DNA of 64,000 bases from Acidobacteriota bacterium (lineage in GTDB: Bacteria > Acidobacteriota > Terriglobia > Acidiferrales > UBA7541). Below, in pieces: positions 34,674-43,352 of the stretch; the first letter of the stretch is position 1; every line of letters begins with the position of its first letter. The notes below the pieces were generated by a model. The model had not been told where the DNA came from. It saw nothing but the letters and a program-made list of their open reading frames with translations, and made no database searches. The stretch is taken from positions 50,750-114,749 of the forward strand of contig JABCZR010000020.1 in assembly GCA_013289585.1 (NCBI GenBank), read 5' to 3'. A program made the position numbers and the translations under genes.

Positions 34674-36614
34674 GTGTCGTACTCGTTTCGCAATGACAAT
34701 CGATTGCCGCAAGGGCGGCTGGCTGTAGCTTCCTACGTCATCGTGGGAATGATCGGGGTGTTGCTGCTCGGATTCTGGAAACTGCAGGTCATCGACTCCG
34801 ACCGCTACACTTCCATGGCGGAGCGCAACCGCGTGCGTTCCATTCCCGTGATCGCGCCGCGCGGACGCATGCTCGATCGCGATGGGCGCGTGCTGGTCGA
34901 CAATCGTCCCTCGTTCAGCGTACTCCTGCTTCGTGACGATCCCAGCCTCGTCGAAAAATACCTGCCTGTGATCTCCGACGGGCTCAGCATTCCGATGGAT
35001 GATTTGAAGGATCAGCTCTACAACACAAGAAACCTTCCAAAATTCCAGCCCATCATCATCAAGCCTGAGGCTTCGGACGCGGACATTGCTTACATCGAAT
35101 CGCACCGCTCGGACATCCCAGTCCTCGAAATGATCTCCGTATCCCGGCGCCGCTATCTGCCCAATGGGTTTCTGGCACACGCCGAAGGGTACGTGGGTGA
35201 AGTCAGCGAGCAACAGATCGAAGCCAGCAACGGCAAGTTGCGGCCTGGCGACTTTGCCGGCAAGTTCGGCCTCGAACGCCAGTACAACGATTTGCTGCAG
35301 GGCACGGACGGCCAGCGCCGCGTCATCGTCAACAGCGTGGGCAAGGAAGTCGACCACTTGACCACGCAGGAAGCCATTCCCGGCAAGCAGATTCAGCTTA
35401 CGATTGATTACGATCTGCAGATGGTGGCCGAACAATCCCTCGGTGCGCGCCCTGGTGCGGTGGTGGCGCTTGACCCGCGCACCGGTGAAGTTTTGGCGAT
35501 GGCCAGCCACCCCTCGATGGACCCCAACGATTTCGCCGTGCGCGTCTCGAGCGACGATTGGAAGAATCTCAATGAGGATCCACTGAAGCCCCTGCTCAAT
35601 CGCGCGATTCAAGCCCAGCTTGCTCCGGGATCGGTTTTCAAGATCGTAACAGCCACTGCCATGCTGGAGGACAAGAACCCTCCGGAGAATTTCACGACGT
35701 TTTGCCCCGGCTACGCCACTTTCTACGGCCGGCAGTTTAAGTGTTACATCTTCGGGAAGGGCTCTCACGGTTTGGCGGGGCTGCACAAAGCGATTCTAGA
35801 GTCTTGCGACATCTTCTTCTACAACGTGGGAATGCGTCTGGGCATTGACCGGCTCTCCTACTACGGCAGCAAACTGGGCCTGGGGCACAAGACCGGAATT
35901 GATCTCCCCTCCGAGGAACCCGGGTTGATGCCTTCCGCGGAGTGGGCCGAACGCGTCTATCATCGCAAATGGTATGCCGGTGAAACGATTTCGGTGGCCA
36001 TCGGTCAGGGCGCCGTCATCACCACCCCGCTGCAGCTCGCGCGCATGATTGGCGGGATCGCCACGGGCGGCGTTTTCAAACAGCCTCATCTGCTGAAGGA
36101 CGCGCCGAACGTTGGTGAAGAACGCTTCGCACTCTCCGAGCCGACCGTCGAGAAAATAACCGACGCGATGTATGGGGTGGTGAACGAAGACGGAGGCACG
36201 GCCAGAAACGTCAGGCTGCCTGGAATCGAAGTCAGCGGAAAATCGGGAACTGCTCAGGTGATCGGTTACGCGACGCGCGAAAAATTTGGAAAACAGAAAA
36301 AGTTTGAAGACAATGCCTGGTTTGTAGGCTACGCGCCGAAACGCAACCCGGAAATCGTTGTCGCCGTGCTGGTACAGGAAAGCGGGAAACACGGTGGCGA
36401 AGCCGCCGGTCCCGTGGTCAAAGACATCATCAAGGCCTATTACGATAAGAAGAATAAGCGGAGCCCCGGCCAGCTCACGACCGAGAACAAACCGAAGGAT
36501 TCTGGCGATGGGCCGGCTGTTCCCAGAGCTAAGCCGGTTCGAATGGCTTTGAAACCGGAGACTAGCGTTGCAGCCGCGCCTACACAGGCTGCCAATGCAT
36601 CGCCGGACCGCTAG
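34674..36614 (+). CDS. mrdA: Penicillin-binding protein 2 (elongasome transpeptidase)
   Basis: A 646-residue membrane-anchored transpeptidase that crosslinks lateral-wall peptidoglycan with RodA. GTG start at 34674. One membrane helix (about residues 16-38), a pedestal region with IAPRGRMLDRDGRVLVDNRPSF, then the transpeptidase: SxxK Ser320 in APGSVFKIV, SxD/N box Ser377-Cys-Asp, and KSGT at 523-526. All catalytic residues are present. The last 60 residues are Pro/Lys/Ala-rich and unstructured. rodA follows after 33 bases, the classic order. Confidence 0.96.
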   Translation: MSYSFRNDNRLPQGRLAVASYVIVGMIGVLLLGFWKLQVIDSDRYTSMAERNRVRSIPVIAPRGRMLDRDGRVLVDNRPSFSVLLLRDDPSLVEKYLPVISDGLSIPMDDLKDQLYNTRNLPKFQPIIIKPEASDADIAYIESHRSDIPVLEMISVSRRRYLPNGFLAHAEGYVGEVSEQQIEASNGKLRPGDFAGKFGLERQYNDLLQGTDGQRRVIVNSVGKEVDHLTTQEAIPGKQIQLTIDYDLQMVAEQSLGARPGAVVALDPRTGEVLAMASHPSMDPNDFAVRVSSDDWKNLNEDPLKPLLNRAIQAQLAPGSVFKIVTATAMLEDKNPPENFTTFCPGYATFYGRQFKCYIFGKGSHGLAGLHKAILESCDIFFYNVGMRLGIDRLSYYGSKLGLGHKTGIDLPSEEPGLMPSAEWAERVYHRKWYAGETISVAIGQGAVITTPLQLARMIGGIATGGVFKQPHLLKDAPNVGEERFALSEPTVEKITDAMYGVVNEDGGTARNVRLPGIEVSGKSGTAQVIGYATREKFGKQKKFEDNAWFVGYAPKRNPEIVVAVLVQESGKHGGEAAGPVVKDIIKAYYDKKNKRSPGQLTTENKPKDSGDGPAVPRAKPVRMALKPETSVAAAPTQAANASPDR

Positions 36615-36647
36615 CGCAGGATGTTGTTGTAGTTGGATTATGGAGCA

Positions 36648-37760
36648 ATGAAAGACGCACCTGGAACACGTGACTACGACTGGTGGCTCTTAGCCATCCT
36701 GGCGACCATCTGCGCCCTTGGCGTCATGGAAATCTACTCCGCCACGCAGGGCAGTTCGCTCTCAGGCATGTACATGAAGCAGGTCCGCTGGCTGGTCATC
36801 GGCTTCGTTCTCATGTTCGTGCTTTCCCGCTTGGACTATCACCTGATTCTCGACCAGGCGCCAATCCTCTACTTAATCGGTCTTGCTGCCCTCATCGCGG
36901 TTCTGCTGTTCGGACGCACTCATTTCGGCGCCAAGCGCTGGATACCCATCCCGGCCTTGGGAGAGCTTGTTCAGGTGTCGGAATTGGTGAAATTGATTAT
37001 AATCATTGTACTGGCGCGCTTCTTTGCGGAAGTGCGCTCAGATGAACTTGATCTGCGCGATTTGATCAAGGCGGGATTGCTGGTAGGTATCCCGCTGGTC
37101 TTGATTCTGAAACAGCCTGATCTTGGTACGGCGCTGGTGCTGATGCCCATGTTGGCCGTGGGCGCTTTTCTGGCGGGATTGAAGTGGCAGCACGCCGCGG
37201 TCTTTTCACTGGCCGGAATGCTGCTGGTTGGGGCCGTCTTTTATCCGCCCGTCAGCCGACGCCTGCTCAAGCCATATCAGCGGGAAAGAATCACCTCGTT
37301 CCTGCACCCGGAGAACGATCCGAAAGGTTCCGGCTACCAGTTGTTGCAGTCGCAGATTGCGGTGGGCTCCGGCGGTTTCTGGGGCAAAGGGTTTCGTAAT
37401 GGCAGTCAGAATCAACTGGGCTACATCCCCGTCCGTTACTCCGATTTCATCATGTCGGCGTGGGCTGAAGAACAGGGATTCAAGGGCGTGCTTCTGGCCC
37501 TAGGACTCTATATGGCGCTTCTGTTACGCTTAGTGCAGAATGCTCAACGCGCGAAAGATCGCGCGGGAATGTTTCTGGTTATGGGCGTGGCGGCAGCGCT
37601 GGGCTTCCATGTGTTAGTGAACGTGGCCATGGTCATCGGCGCTATGCCGGTTACCGGCATCCCATTACCTCTTATGAGTTACGGGGGTTCCGCCACGTTG
37701 TTTGTTTTCCTGGCGATTGGCCTGGTGATGAATGTCCGGCTTCGCCGCTTCGTCAACTGA
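36648..37760 (+). CDS. mrdB: Rod shape-determining glycosyltransferase RodA
   Basis: A 370-residue SEDS-family protein with ten membrane helices that polymerises peptidoglycan from lipid II during elongation. ATG 36648 has GGAG upstream; an in-frame TTG at 36633 is less likely. SEDS marks: VSELVKLIIIIVLARFFAE (catalytic-region loop, with the Asp in LKQPDLGTAL), SRRLLKPYQRERITSFLHPENDPKGSGYQ-like region (37255-37335), and GIPLPLMSYGGSATLF near the end. It pairs with the PBP2 gene just before it. Confidence 0.96.
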   Translation: MKDAPGTRDYDWWLLAILATICALGVMEIYSATQGSSLSGMYMKQVRWLVIGFVLMFVLSRLDYHLILDQAPILYLIGLAALIAVLLFGRTHFGAKRWIPIPALGELVQVSELVKLIIIIVLARFFAEVRSDELDLRDLIKAGLLVGIPLVLILKQPDLGTALVLMPMLAVGAFLAGLKWQHAAVFSLAGMLLVGAVFYPPVSRRLLKPYQRERITSFLHPENDPKGSGYQLLQSQIAVGSGGFWGKGFRNGSQNQLGYIPVRYSDFIMSAWAEEQGFKGVLLALGLYMALLLRLVQNAQRAKDRAGMFLVMGVAAALGFHVLVNVAMVIGAMPVTGIPLPLMSYGGSATLFVFLAIGLVMNVRLRRFVN

Positions 37761-38120
37761 CGAACCGCCAGTGCCGTGTGACGTCTCCGTTTCGGCGGGA
37801 CGCACCGGAAATGATTTTTGCTTGGGTATATAGGATTCAAGAGTGAGGACAGCATCGTCCGCCGTTCGCCCGGCTCGATTCCGGCAACGGACCAGCCTCG
37901 ATAGACTGAGGAACAATCTTCTAAAAGGTGTTCGCGACCTCGTCGGGAACATCTCCTCTGGCTTCGAACGTCAAGCCACTTCGCTACCAGTGTGGCCAGC
38001 GTGTGTCCCGGTGCAAACCGGGCCGGCGCCGATTTCTCGGACCTCCGACGGGCAGAAGCTCGCGGCGATGCGTCCCGCAGTGAACCTCGGCAACCCCGGG
38101 GTCACGCATAAGGAGTTTTC
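37761..38120 (+). promoter_or_regulatory. Long leader region of the RNase E/G gene with a GNRA-type hairpin
   Basis: A 360-base gene-free stretch between rodA and the RNase E/G gene. No clear sigma-70 boxes are seen. It contains CCCGGT-GCAA-ACCGGG (38007-38022), a perfect 6-bp stem with a GNRA tetraloop, and other possible pairings near 38085-38107. RNase E messages in other bacteria carry long, structured leaders for autocontrol, so a similar role is possible (inference). AAGGAG precedes the ATG at 38121. Confidence 0.4.
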
Positions 38121-41100
38121 ATGTCGAAAGAATTGGTTATTTCCGCGGCCTCCCACGAACGGCGGGTCGCGATTCTCGAAGAAGGTCAGTTAGTCGAAAT
38201 TTACATCGAGCGCGAAAAAGAGTTCGCGCTGGTCGGCAGCATCTACAAAGGAAAAGTCACCCGCGTCCTTCCCGGCATGCAGTCTGCTTTCGTGGACATC
38301 GGCCTCGATGGCGACGCGTTCCTATACGTGAGTGACGTTTTTGAAAATCTCGAAGATTACGACCCGGTTCATTCGCACGAGCAGCCGCAAAACGCGGCGC
38401 CTTCGCTGCCTCCTGCCATCGGCTCGCCCGTAGAAGTGTTGCCGGGTGAATCTTTGGCGCGCGCCGGCGAACATCACGACGAAGCGCATCATGACGAGGC
38501 GCATCACGAGGAATTCCATCCGGGAGACACGCACCACGGCGAGCATTCCTCCCACGAGGAAGCTCACGCGTCCGAGAGCGAGCATCACGAAGAGCATCAC
38601 GAAGCCGCCGCGCCTACCGCGCAGGAAGATCAACACTCGGAAGCCGGCGACGAACGCCAGCCGGATTCGAACGCTTCCGCGCCGCAGAATTTTGCTCCAC
38701 GTTACAACCCCACTCAGAACTATCCCAATCGCCAGGGGAGCGATCGTCCGAGCCAGGGCCAGAATTATGGCCGCGGCAATGACCGTGGCGGAGACCGCGG
38801 TGGGGATCGTGGCCGTGGCGGACGCTGGGGCCGCCGTGGCGGACGCAATCGCGGTGGACGCCCTCAAAGTGGTCCGGGTGGCGGACGCAATCTGCCTCCT
38901 TCAAAGTACGCGTCGCCTCAAGGCGGCGAATCGCGAGGCTACGATAATCGCGGCGCTCAGCCGCGCGGGTACGAGAACCGGCGCCCGGAAGCTCCACGGA
39001 CCGTAAGCCCTCTCGCTCCGATGGATACAACTGAGGAGCCTATCGTTCTGCCGGGCGAATCGCTGGCAAAGTATCGCGACAAGCCTGCCGCAGCGCCTGC
39101 ACCACCCCCAGTGGTGGAACACGAAACTCATGATCAGCAGTCCGAAGCGGAAGAGATCACGCCACGGGCGGCCGGCAACGTGGTACCCGCTGCGAGCGGC
39201 GGCAGCGTTCCTCGCCGTTTCTCCGGTGGTCTTCCTCGTTGGCTCCTCGCCGATGGCGGCACAGAAGCTGAAGCGGCATCCACGGGTGGAACTGCGGCCG
39301 AAGCGGAAAACCTTTCTGCTGTCGAAAGCGCCGTCGTCGAATCCGAATCCGCGCGCCGGGAGACCGAACTGAATGAAGACCAGGTGGCCGCGCTGGCCTC
39401 GGGTTTCGTCGAAGCCAAGCACGAAGAGACTTCGGCAGAGGCGGAGGCCGACGCCGTTGTCGGCGGCGCCGAATTCGAAGAAGAGGAAGAGGAAACGGAA
39501 GAGGAGCATTCCGAGGCAGAAGAAATTCACGCCGAAGAGGTTTCCGAACTCACCGCGGAAGAAACGCAGGATGTCGAAGAGCAGCGTGCCGTCAATCGCG
39601 CCGAAGCCGAAGCGGACTTCGCGCACGACACTGCGCTTCATGCCGCCGGGCTCGGAGAACATGAACATACCGAACACGAGCAGGAGCACGATCATACGGA
39701 ATCGGAACACGCCGAAACGGGACATGTCATCGAGGGAGAACATGTCGAAGAGGAAGTGCTCTCTGCCTCCGCCTCCGTCGAGTCTGTTGCGGGAAGCGCC
39801 GCCATCATCGAAGAGGACGTAATTCTCCTTCCCGGCGAAACGCGCGCGCCGCGCGTTGGCGGAGCATCGGCTCCTCGCGAAGATTTCCCGCGTGATTCCG
39901 CGCGTATCAGCGGTAACCCGCGCTCGCGCTTCCAGCGGCCGTTCCGCAGCGGCGGACGGGACCGTGGCCGCGATAATCGTGGCGGACGCCCGGATAGCCG
40001 CGGAGGCCGCCCCGACAGCCGTGGTGGTCGTCCCGATCGCGGCGGACGCCCCGGCGGACCCCGATTCGAACGCCGTCCCAGTGGCGGCCCGCGGCATGAC
40101 CGCGGCTACCAAGGCGGCCATTCCGGCCCTTCGCGCCGTCCGCAACTCATTTCCGAAATGCTGAAGGCCGGCCAGGACGTGGTCATTCAGATCGCCAAGG
40201 AACCTCTCGGCAAAAAGGGCGCGCGCATTACCAGCCACGTTGCCCTGCCGGGCCGCTTCCTCGTTTACATGCCGACTGTTCATCACACCGGCGTTTCGCG
40301 CAAAATCATCTCCGCCGAAAATCGTTCTCGCCTTCGCCGCCTGGTCAGCGAAGCCGGCAACGCCTATCCCGGCGGGTTCATCGTGCGCACCGCCGCTGGC
40401 GGCGCCACCGATGACGAGATTCGTACGGACATCGACTTCCTCGGCAAGACCTGGAACGAAATCAAGGAACGCAGCGAGCAGCGCAAAGCGCCCGCGCTTC
40501 TCCATCGCGACCTCGATCTCGTCGAGCGCATGCTCCGCGACTACGTCAGCGACGACTTCACCGCGATCTGGATTGACAATGAAGAGGAATACGGCAAGGT
40601 CGTCGAATTCGTCAGCCGCTTCCAGCCAAAACTAGTCAATAAGGTCAAGCTCTATACCAAGGAAACGCCGATCTTCGAAGAGTTCGGCATCCAGCATGAG
40701 CTCGACAAGGCTCTGCGCGCGAAGGTCTGGTTGAAGTCCGGCGGCTACATCGTTATCAACCACACCGAAGCGCTTGTGGCCATCGACGTGAACACCGGCA
40801 AATTCGTCGGCAAGGGCTCCACGCGCCTCGAGGACACCATCGTCAAGACCAACCTCGAAGCCGTCAAGGAGATCGTCCGCCAGATTCGTTTGCGCGACCT
40901 CGGCGGCATCATCGTCGTGGATTTCATCGACATGGAAGAGCGCCGCAACCGCGAAAAAGTTTTGTCCGCGCTGCAGCAGGCTCTCGAAGAGGATAAAGCT
41001 CCTTCAAAGGCGCTCTCCTTCAACGAGTTCGGCCTCGTCTGCATCACGCGTAAGCGCACCAAACAGGCGCTCGAGCGCGTGCTCTGCCAGCCTTGTCCGT

Positions 41101-41348
41101 ACTGCACCGGCTCCGGCATGGTCAAGTCCATCCCGACGCTGTGCTACGAAATCCAGGCCGAAGCGCGCAAAATGGCCGCCGCCGACCACGAAGGCCCCAA
41201 CCTAACGCTCCGCGTGCATCCGGAAATCGCCAAGGCGCTAAAGACACGCGAGTCCATGCTCATGGACGAACTCGAGCAGACCGCTCACAAACACATCATC
41301 ATCCAGTCCGACGCCACGCTCCACTGGGAGCAGTACGACATCTACTGA
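38121..41348 (+). CDS. rng: Ribonuclease E/G with a ~590-residue insertion in the S1 domain
   Basis: A 1075-residue endoribonuclease of the RNase E/G family. The N-terminus starts normally: MSKELVISAASHERRVAIL, then S1 sequence with IYKGKVTRVLPGMQSAFVDIG to about residue 80. Residues about 82-671 are low-complexity: a His/Glu-rich stretch (about 115-160), an Arg-Gly-rich region (about 215-255), an acidic region (about 430-560), and a second Arg-Gly-Asp-rich region (about 610-670). At residue 672 the S1 fold resumes (RRPQLISEMLKAGQDVVIQI). The catalytic Asp residues are Asp889 (VAIDVNTG) and Asp934 (IIVVDFIDM), and the zinc-link is Cys992-Pro-Tyr-Cys995. It processes and decays RNA. A terminator follows at 41372-41404. 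Confidence 0.95.
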   Translation: MSKELVISAASHERRVAILEEGQLVEIYIEREKEFALVGSIYKGKVTRVLPGMQSAFVDIGLDGDAFLYVSDVFENLEDYDPVHSHEQPQNAAPSLPPAIGSPVEVLPGESLARAGEHHDEAHHDEAHHEEFHPGDTHHGEHSSHEEAHASESEHHEEHHEAAAPTAQEDQHSEAGDERQPDSNASAPQNFAPRYNPTQNYPNRQGSDRPSQGQNYGRGNDRGGDRGGDRGRGGRWGRRGGRNRGGRPQSGPGGGRNLPPSKYASPQGGESRGYDNRGAQPRGYENRRPEAPRTVSPLAPMDTTEEPIVLPGESLAKYRDKPAAAPAPPPVVEHETHDQQSEAEEITPRAAGNVVPAASGGSVPRRFSGGLPRWLLADGGTEAEAASTGGTAAEAENLSAVESAVVESESARRETELNEDQVAALASGFVEAKHEETSAEAEADAVVGGAEFEEEEEETEEEHSEAEEIHAEEVSELTAEETQDVEEQRAVNRAEAEADFAHDTALHAAGLGEHEHTEHEQEHDHTESEHAETGHVIEGEHVEEEVLSASASVESVAGSAAIIEEDVILLPGETRAPRVGGASAPREDFPRDSARISGNPRSRFQRPFRSGGRDRGRDNRGGRPDSRGGRPDSRGGRPDRGGRPGGPRFERRPSGGPRHDRGYQGGHSGPSRRPQLISEMLKAGQDVVIQIAKEPLGKKGARITSHVALPGRFLVYMPTVHHTGVSRKIISAENRSRLRRLVSEAGNAYPGGFIVRTAAGGATDDEIRTDIDFLGKTWNEIKERSEQRKAPALLHRDLDLVERMLRDYVSDDFTAIWIDNEEEYGKVVEFVSRFQPKLVNKVKLYTKETPIFEEFGIQHELDKALRAKVWLKSGGYIVINHTEALVAIDVNTGKFVGKGSTRLEDTIVKTNLEAVKEIVRQIRLRDLGGIIVVDFIDMEERRNREKVLSALQQALEEDKAPSKALSFNEFGLVCITRKRTKQALERVLCQPCPYCTGSGMVKSIPTLCYEIQAEARKMAAADHEGPNLTLRVHPEIAKALKTRESMLMDELEQTAHKHIIIQSDATLHWEQYDIY

Positions 41349-41371
41349 TTTTGGCTCAACCGAAAAGAAAA

Positions 41372-41404
41372 GGCCGGGCACTCTGTGGCCCGGCTTTTTC
41401 TTTT
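41372..41404 (+). terminator. Rho-independent terminator of the RNase E/G gene
   Basis: Stem GCCGGGC (41373-41379) with GCCCGGC (41388-41394) around an 8-base loop, followed by TTTTTCTTTT, 24 bases after the stop codon at 41348. Confidence 0.92.
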
Positions 41405-41596
41405 GTATTCGGTGCGTGCCCCTTGGTCTTGTCCTGCCTTCCGGTCGACTCACCTGTCCGCATGGTCAGGTTTGGCCTGCGCAAATCAGTACCTTTTCGT
41501 CGTTGCTTCCCGCTGCCGCGCGCGACTACAGTGAATCCACGACGCTCCCTCCCACCCGGAGCCAAGTCGGCTCTTGGATCGCCTAAGGGAGGAAGT

Positions 41597-42058
41597 ATGT
41601 GGACCAAACAGCAAACTGCAACGGAAGCCCCCGTCACACCATCAGTTCCAGGCTCAGGATCTCCGGTCGTTCCTTTCAACACGCCTTCGGCCGTGCGCCT
41701 CGGCAATACCGCGGCCCGCAATTCTGCGCGCCTGGGTGCCGGGCTGCACATCAAGGGACAAATCACCGGCACCGAAGACTTGCAGATCGATGGCAAGGTG
41801 GAAGGGCCGATTTCGCTTCGCGGCCATCAGTTGATCGTCGGCCCCACCGCCGAGCTCAATTCTGAAATTCACGCGGGCGAAGTGCTGGTCTCCGGGAAAG
41901 TCGTCGGCAATCTCCACGCTCGCGACCGCGTTGACATCCGAACCGACGGTTCGGTCATCGGCGACATATCGACCGCGCGGATCAGCATCGAGGACGGCGC
42001 CCATTTCAAGGGCCGTATCGAAATCGATCCAACCAAATCCCAAGCCGCCGCGGACTAG
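41597..42058 (+). CDS. Bactofilin
   Basis: A 153-residue bactofilin, a self-assembling right-handed beta-helix scaffold protein. The ATG at 41597 has a GGGAGGAAGT ribosome site; the same frame runs open upstream but has no patterning there. The N-terminal 50 residues are flexible, then the repeating strand pattern follows (LHIKGQITGTEDLQIDGKVE, GPISLRGHQLIVGPTAEL, IHAGEVLVSGKVVGN, RVDIRTDGSVIGDISTARIS). Bactofilins place wall enzymes or position structures near membranes. The gene is close to the elongasome genes and has its own terminator. Confidence 0.93.
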   Translation: MWTKQQTATEAPVTPSVPGSGSPVVPFNTPSAVRLGNTAARNSARLGAGLHIKGQITGTEDLQIDGKVEGPISLRGHQLIVGPTAELNSEIHAGEVLVSGKVVGNLHARDRVDIRTDGSVIGDISTARISIEDGAHFKGRIEIDPTKSQAAAD

Positions 42059-42066
42059 TTTGTGAC

Positions 42067-42104
42067 AGACGCTCAAGCGCTAAATCGCCCGGGCGTCTTT
42101 TCTT
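42067..42104 (+). terminator. Terminator-like hairpin after the bactofilin gene
   Basis: AGACGC (42067-42072) pairs with GCGTCT (42093-42098), followed by TTTCTTAA. It lies between the bactofilin gene and the convergent molybdoenzyme gene. Confidence 0.6.
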
Positions 42105-42117
42105 AATTTCTGAAGTT

Positions 42118-42735
42118 CTAGCTTCCGGAATACCGCTGTTCTTTCCAGGGGTCGCCGTAGGCGTGGTAGCCGTTGCGCTCCCAGAAACCGAGCCGGTCGT
42201 GATCCAGCAGCATAAGCCCGCGCACCCACTTCACGCTCTTCCACGCGTAAAGATGAGGCACGATCAATCGCAGGGGACCGCCATGCTCCGCCGTGAGCGG
42301 TTCGCCATCGTGCTCGGACGCAAACAATACGTTTGGCCTAAACAAATCCGCTAACGGCACATTCGCCGTGTAGCCTTCTTCGGCGAGCACCAGCGCGAAC
42401 TCCGCTCCCGGCCTTGGCTTCACCAGTTTCATCACGTCAGTGAACAGCACACCTCGCCAGCGATTATCCAGCCGGCTCCAGCGCGTCACGCAATGAAAGT
42501 CCGAACTAGTTTCGGTTTGCGGCAGCGCGCGAAATTCGTTCCACGTCAGCCGTTTGGCTTTCTCGACTTCCCCTGAAATCTGGAAGTCCCACTTCGCCGC
42601 ATCGAACTGCGGCACGCTCCCGTAGTGCAGCACCGGCCACTTCAATGTCAGCGACTGCCCCGGCGGCAGCCGCCCCTCCGCCTTGGCCTTTTTCTCCAGC
42701 TCACGTCGCTCGCCCAAATCCCCAAACAATGCCAT
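42118..42735 (-). CDS. Sulfite oxidase-type molybdopterin oxidoreductase
   Basis: A 205-residue molybdoenzyme domain of the SUOX/MsrP kind. The molybdenum Cys ligand is in DFHCVTRWSRLDNRWRGVLF; other features are FQISGEVEKAKRLTWNEFRALP, and GGPLRLIVPHLYAWKSVKWV near the end. There is no Tat signal, so it is likely cytoplasmic or has lost its export signal. GGAG precedes the ATG. The reaction (sulfite or methionine sulfoxide) is not certain. No heme or membrane partner lies next to it. Confidence 0.9.
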   Translation of the reverse strand: MALFGDLGERRELEKKAKAEGRLPPGQSLTLKWPVLHYGSVPQFDAAKWDFQISGEVEKAKRLTWNEFRALPQTETSSDFHCVTRWSRLDNRWRGVLFTDVMKLVKPRPGAEFALVLAEEGYTANVPLADLFRPNVLFASEHDGEPLTAEHGGPLRLIVPHLYAWKSVKWVRGLMLLDHDRLGFWERNGYHAYGDPWKEQRYSGS

Positions 42736-42875
42736 CTTTTTTCTTTCTCCAGTTCTTCAATGCCACATCACGGCGCACGTCTGCTGTTCAAAATTGATAT
42801 CTGATTGGATGTCACAGAGGAATAGAAGATGCGAACCGGTTTCAGCGGCGAAACAGAAATTCGAACGCGAAGTTC

Positions 42876-43181
42876 CTAGTTGATATCGACTTCGATTCCG
42901 CCTACCCAGCCCGCCACAACGTTGTAAACCGCCGCTCCGATGGCTCCGCCGATGCCTCCCACGACGCCATACAAAATCGGAAAAATAATAATGGCACTGA
43001 AGCCCATGCCAAAACCCAGCATTCTCGTGGTGGGAGCATCGGCACCCGCCAAGCCCGTGAGCGAACCTGCCACCATGGAAAACAGGGCCATGCAAATCCC
43101 GACGAGAAACCCAAGGAACGCATATACGACGAGCCCGACTTTGAACGCGGATCCCGGGCCAATTCGCTTTAAGGTCGCCAT
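42876..43181 (-). CDS. Small membrane protein, function unknown
   Basis: A 101-residue protein. The ATG at 43179-43181 is preferred because AAAGGAGG lies 6 bases before it. Short basic start (MATLKRIGPGSAFKVG), then two hydrophobic segments (about residues 15-43 and 55-90), with a glycine-rich helix GVVGGIGGAIGAAVYNVVAGWVGG in the second. It resembles small holin- or DUF-type membrane proteins, but no family can be named. It is divergent from folD. Confidence 0.75.
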   Translation of the reverse strand: MATLKRIGPGSAFKVGLVVYAFLGFLVGICMALFSMVAGSLTGLAGADAPTTRMLGFGMGFSAIIIFPILYGVVGGIGGAIGAAVYNVVAGWVGGIEVDIN

Positions 43182-43352
43182 CTGTGCCTCCTTTGGCAGC
43201 GCGAATGGTGGGATGCTAGCAGAAGGGACATTGGGCCCCAAGGGTTAAAAACTGACAACTCGCCGATACTCAGCCAGGACTTGCGCTTTGCCTTTTTTGC
43301 GTGTGCTATGATTTTCTTTGCACCGCACACGCTTCACGAAAGCGAGCTACGC

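Noticed and set aside
38901..40505. A 534-residue minus-strand frame
   Set aside because: It mirrors the low-complexity insert of the RNase E/G gene; Phe/Arg/Gly-rich composition comes from the reverse of Glu/Arg/Gly codons.
41093..41596. Upstream extension of the bactofilin frame
   Set aside because: It would overlap the RNase E/G gene and run through its terminator. A strong ribosome site precedes the ATG at 41597.
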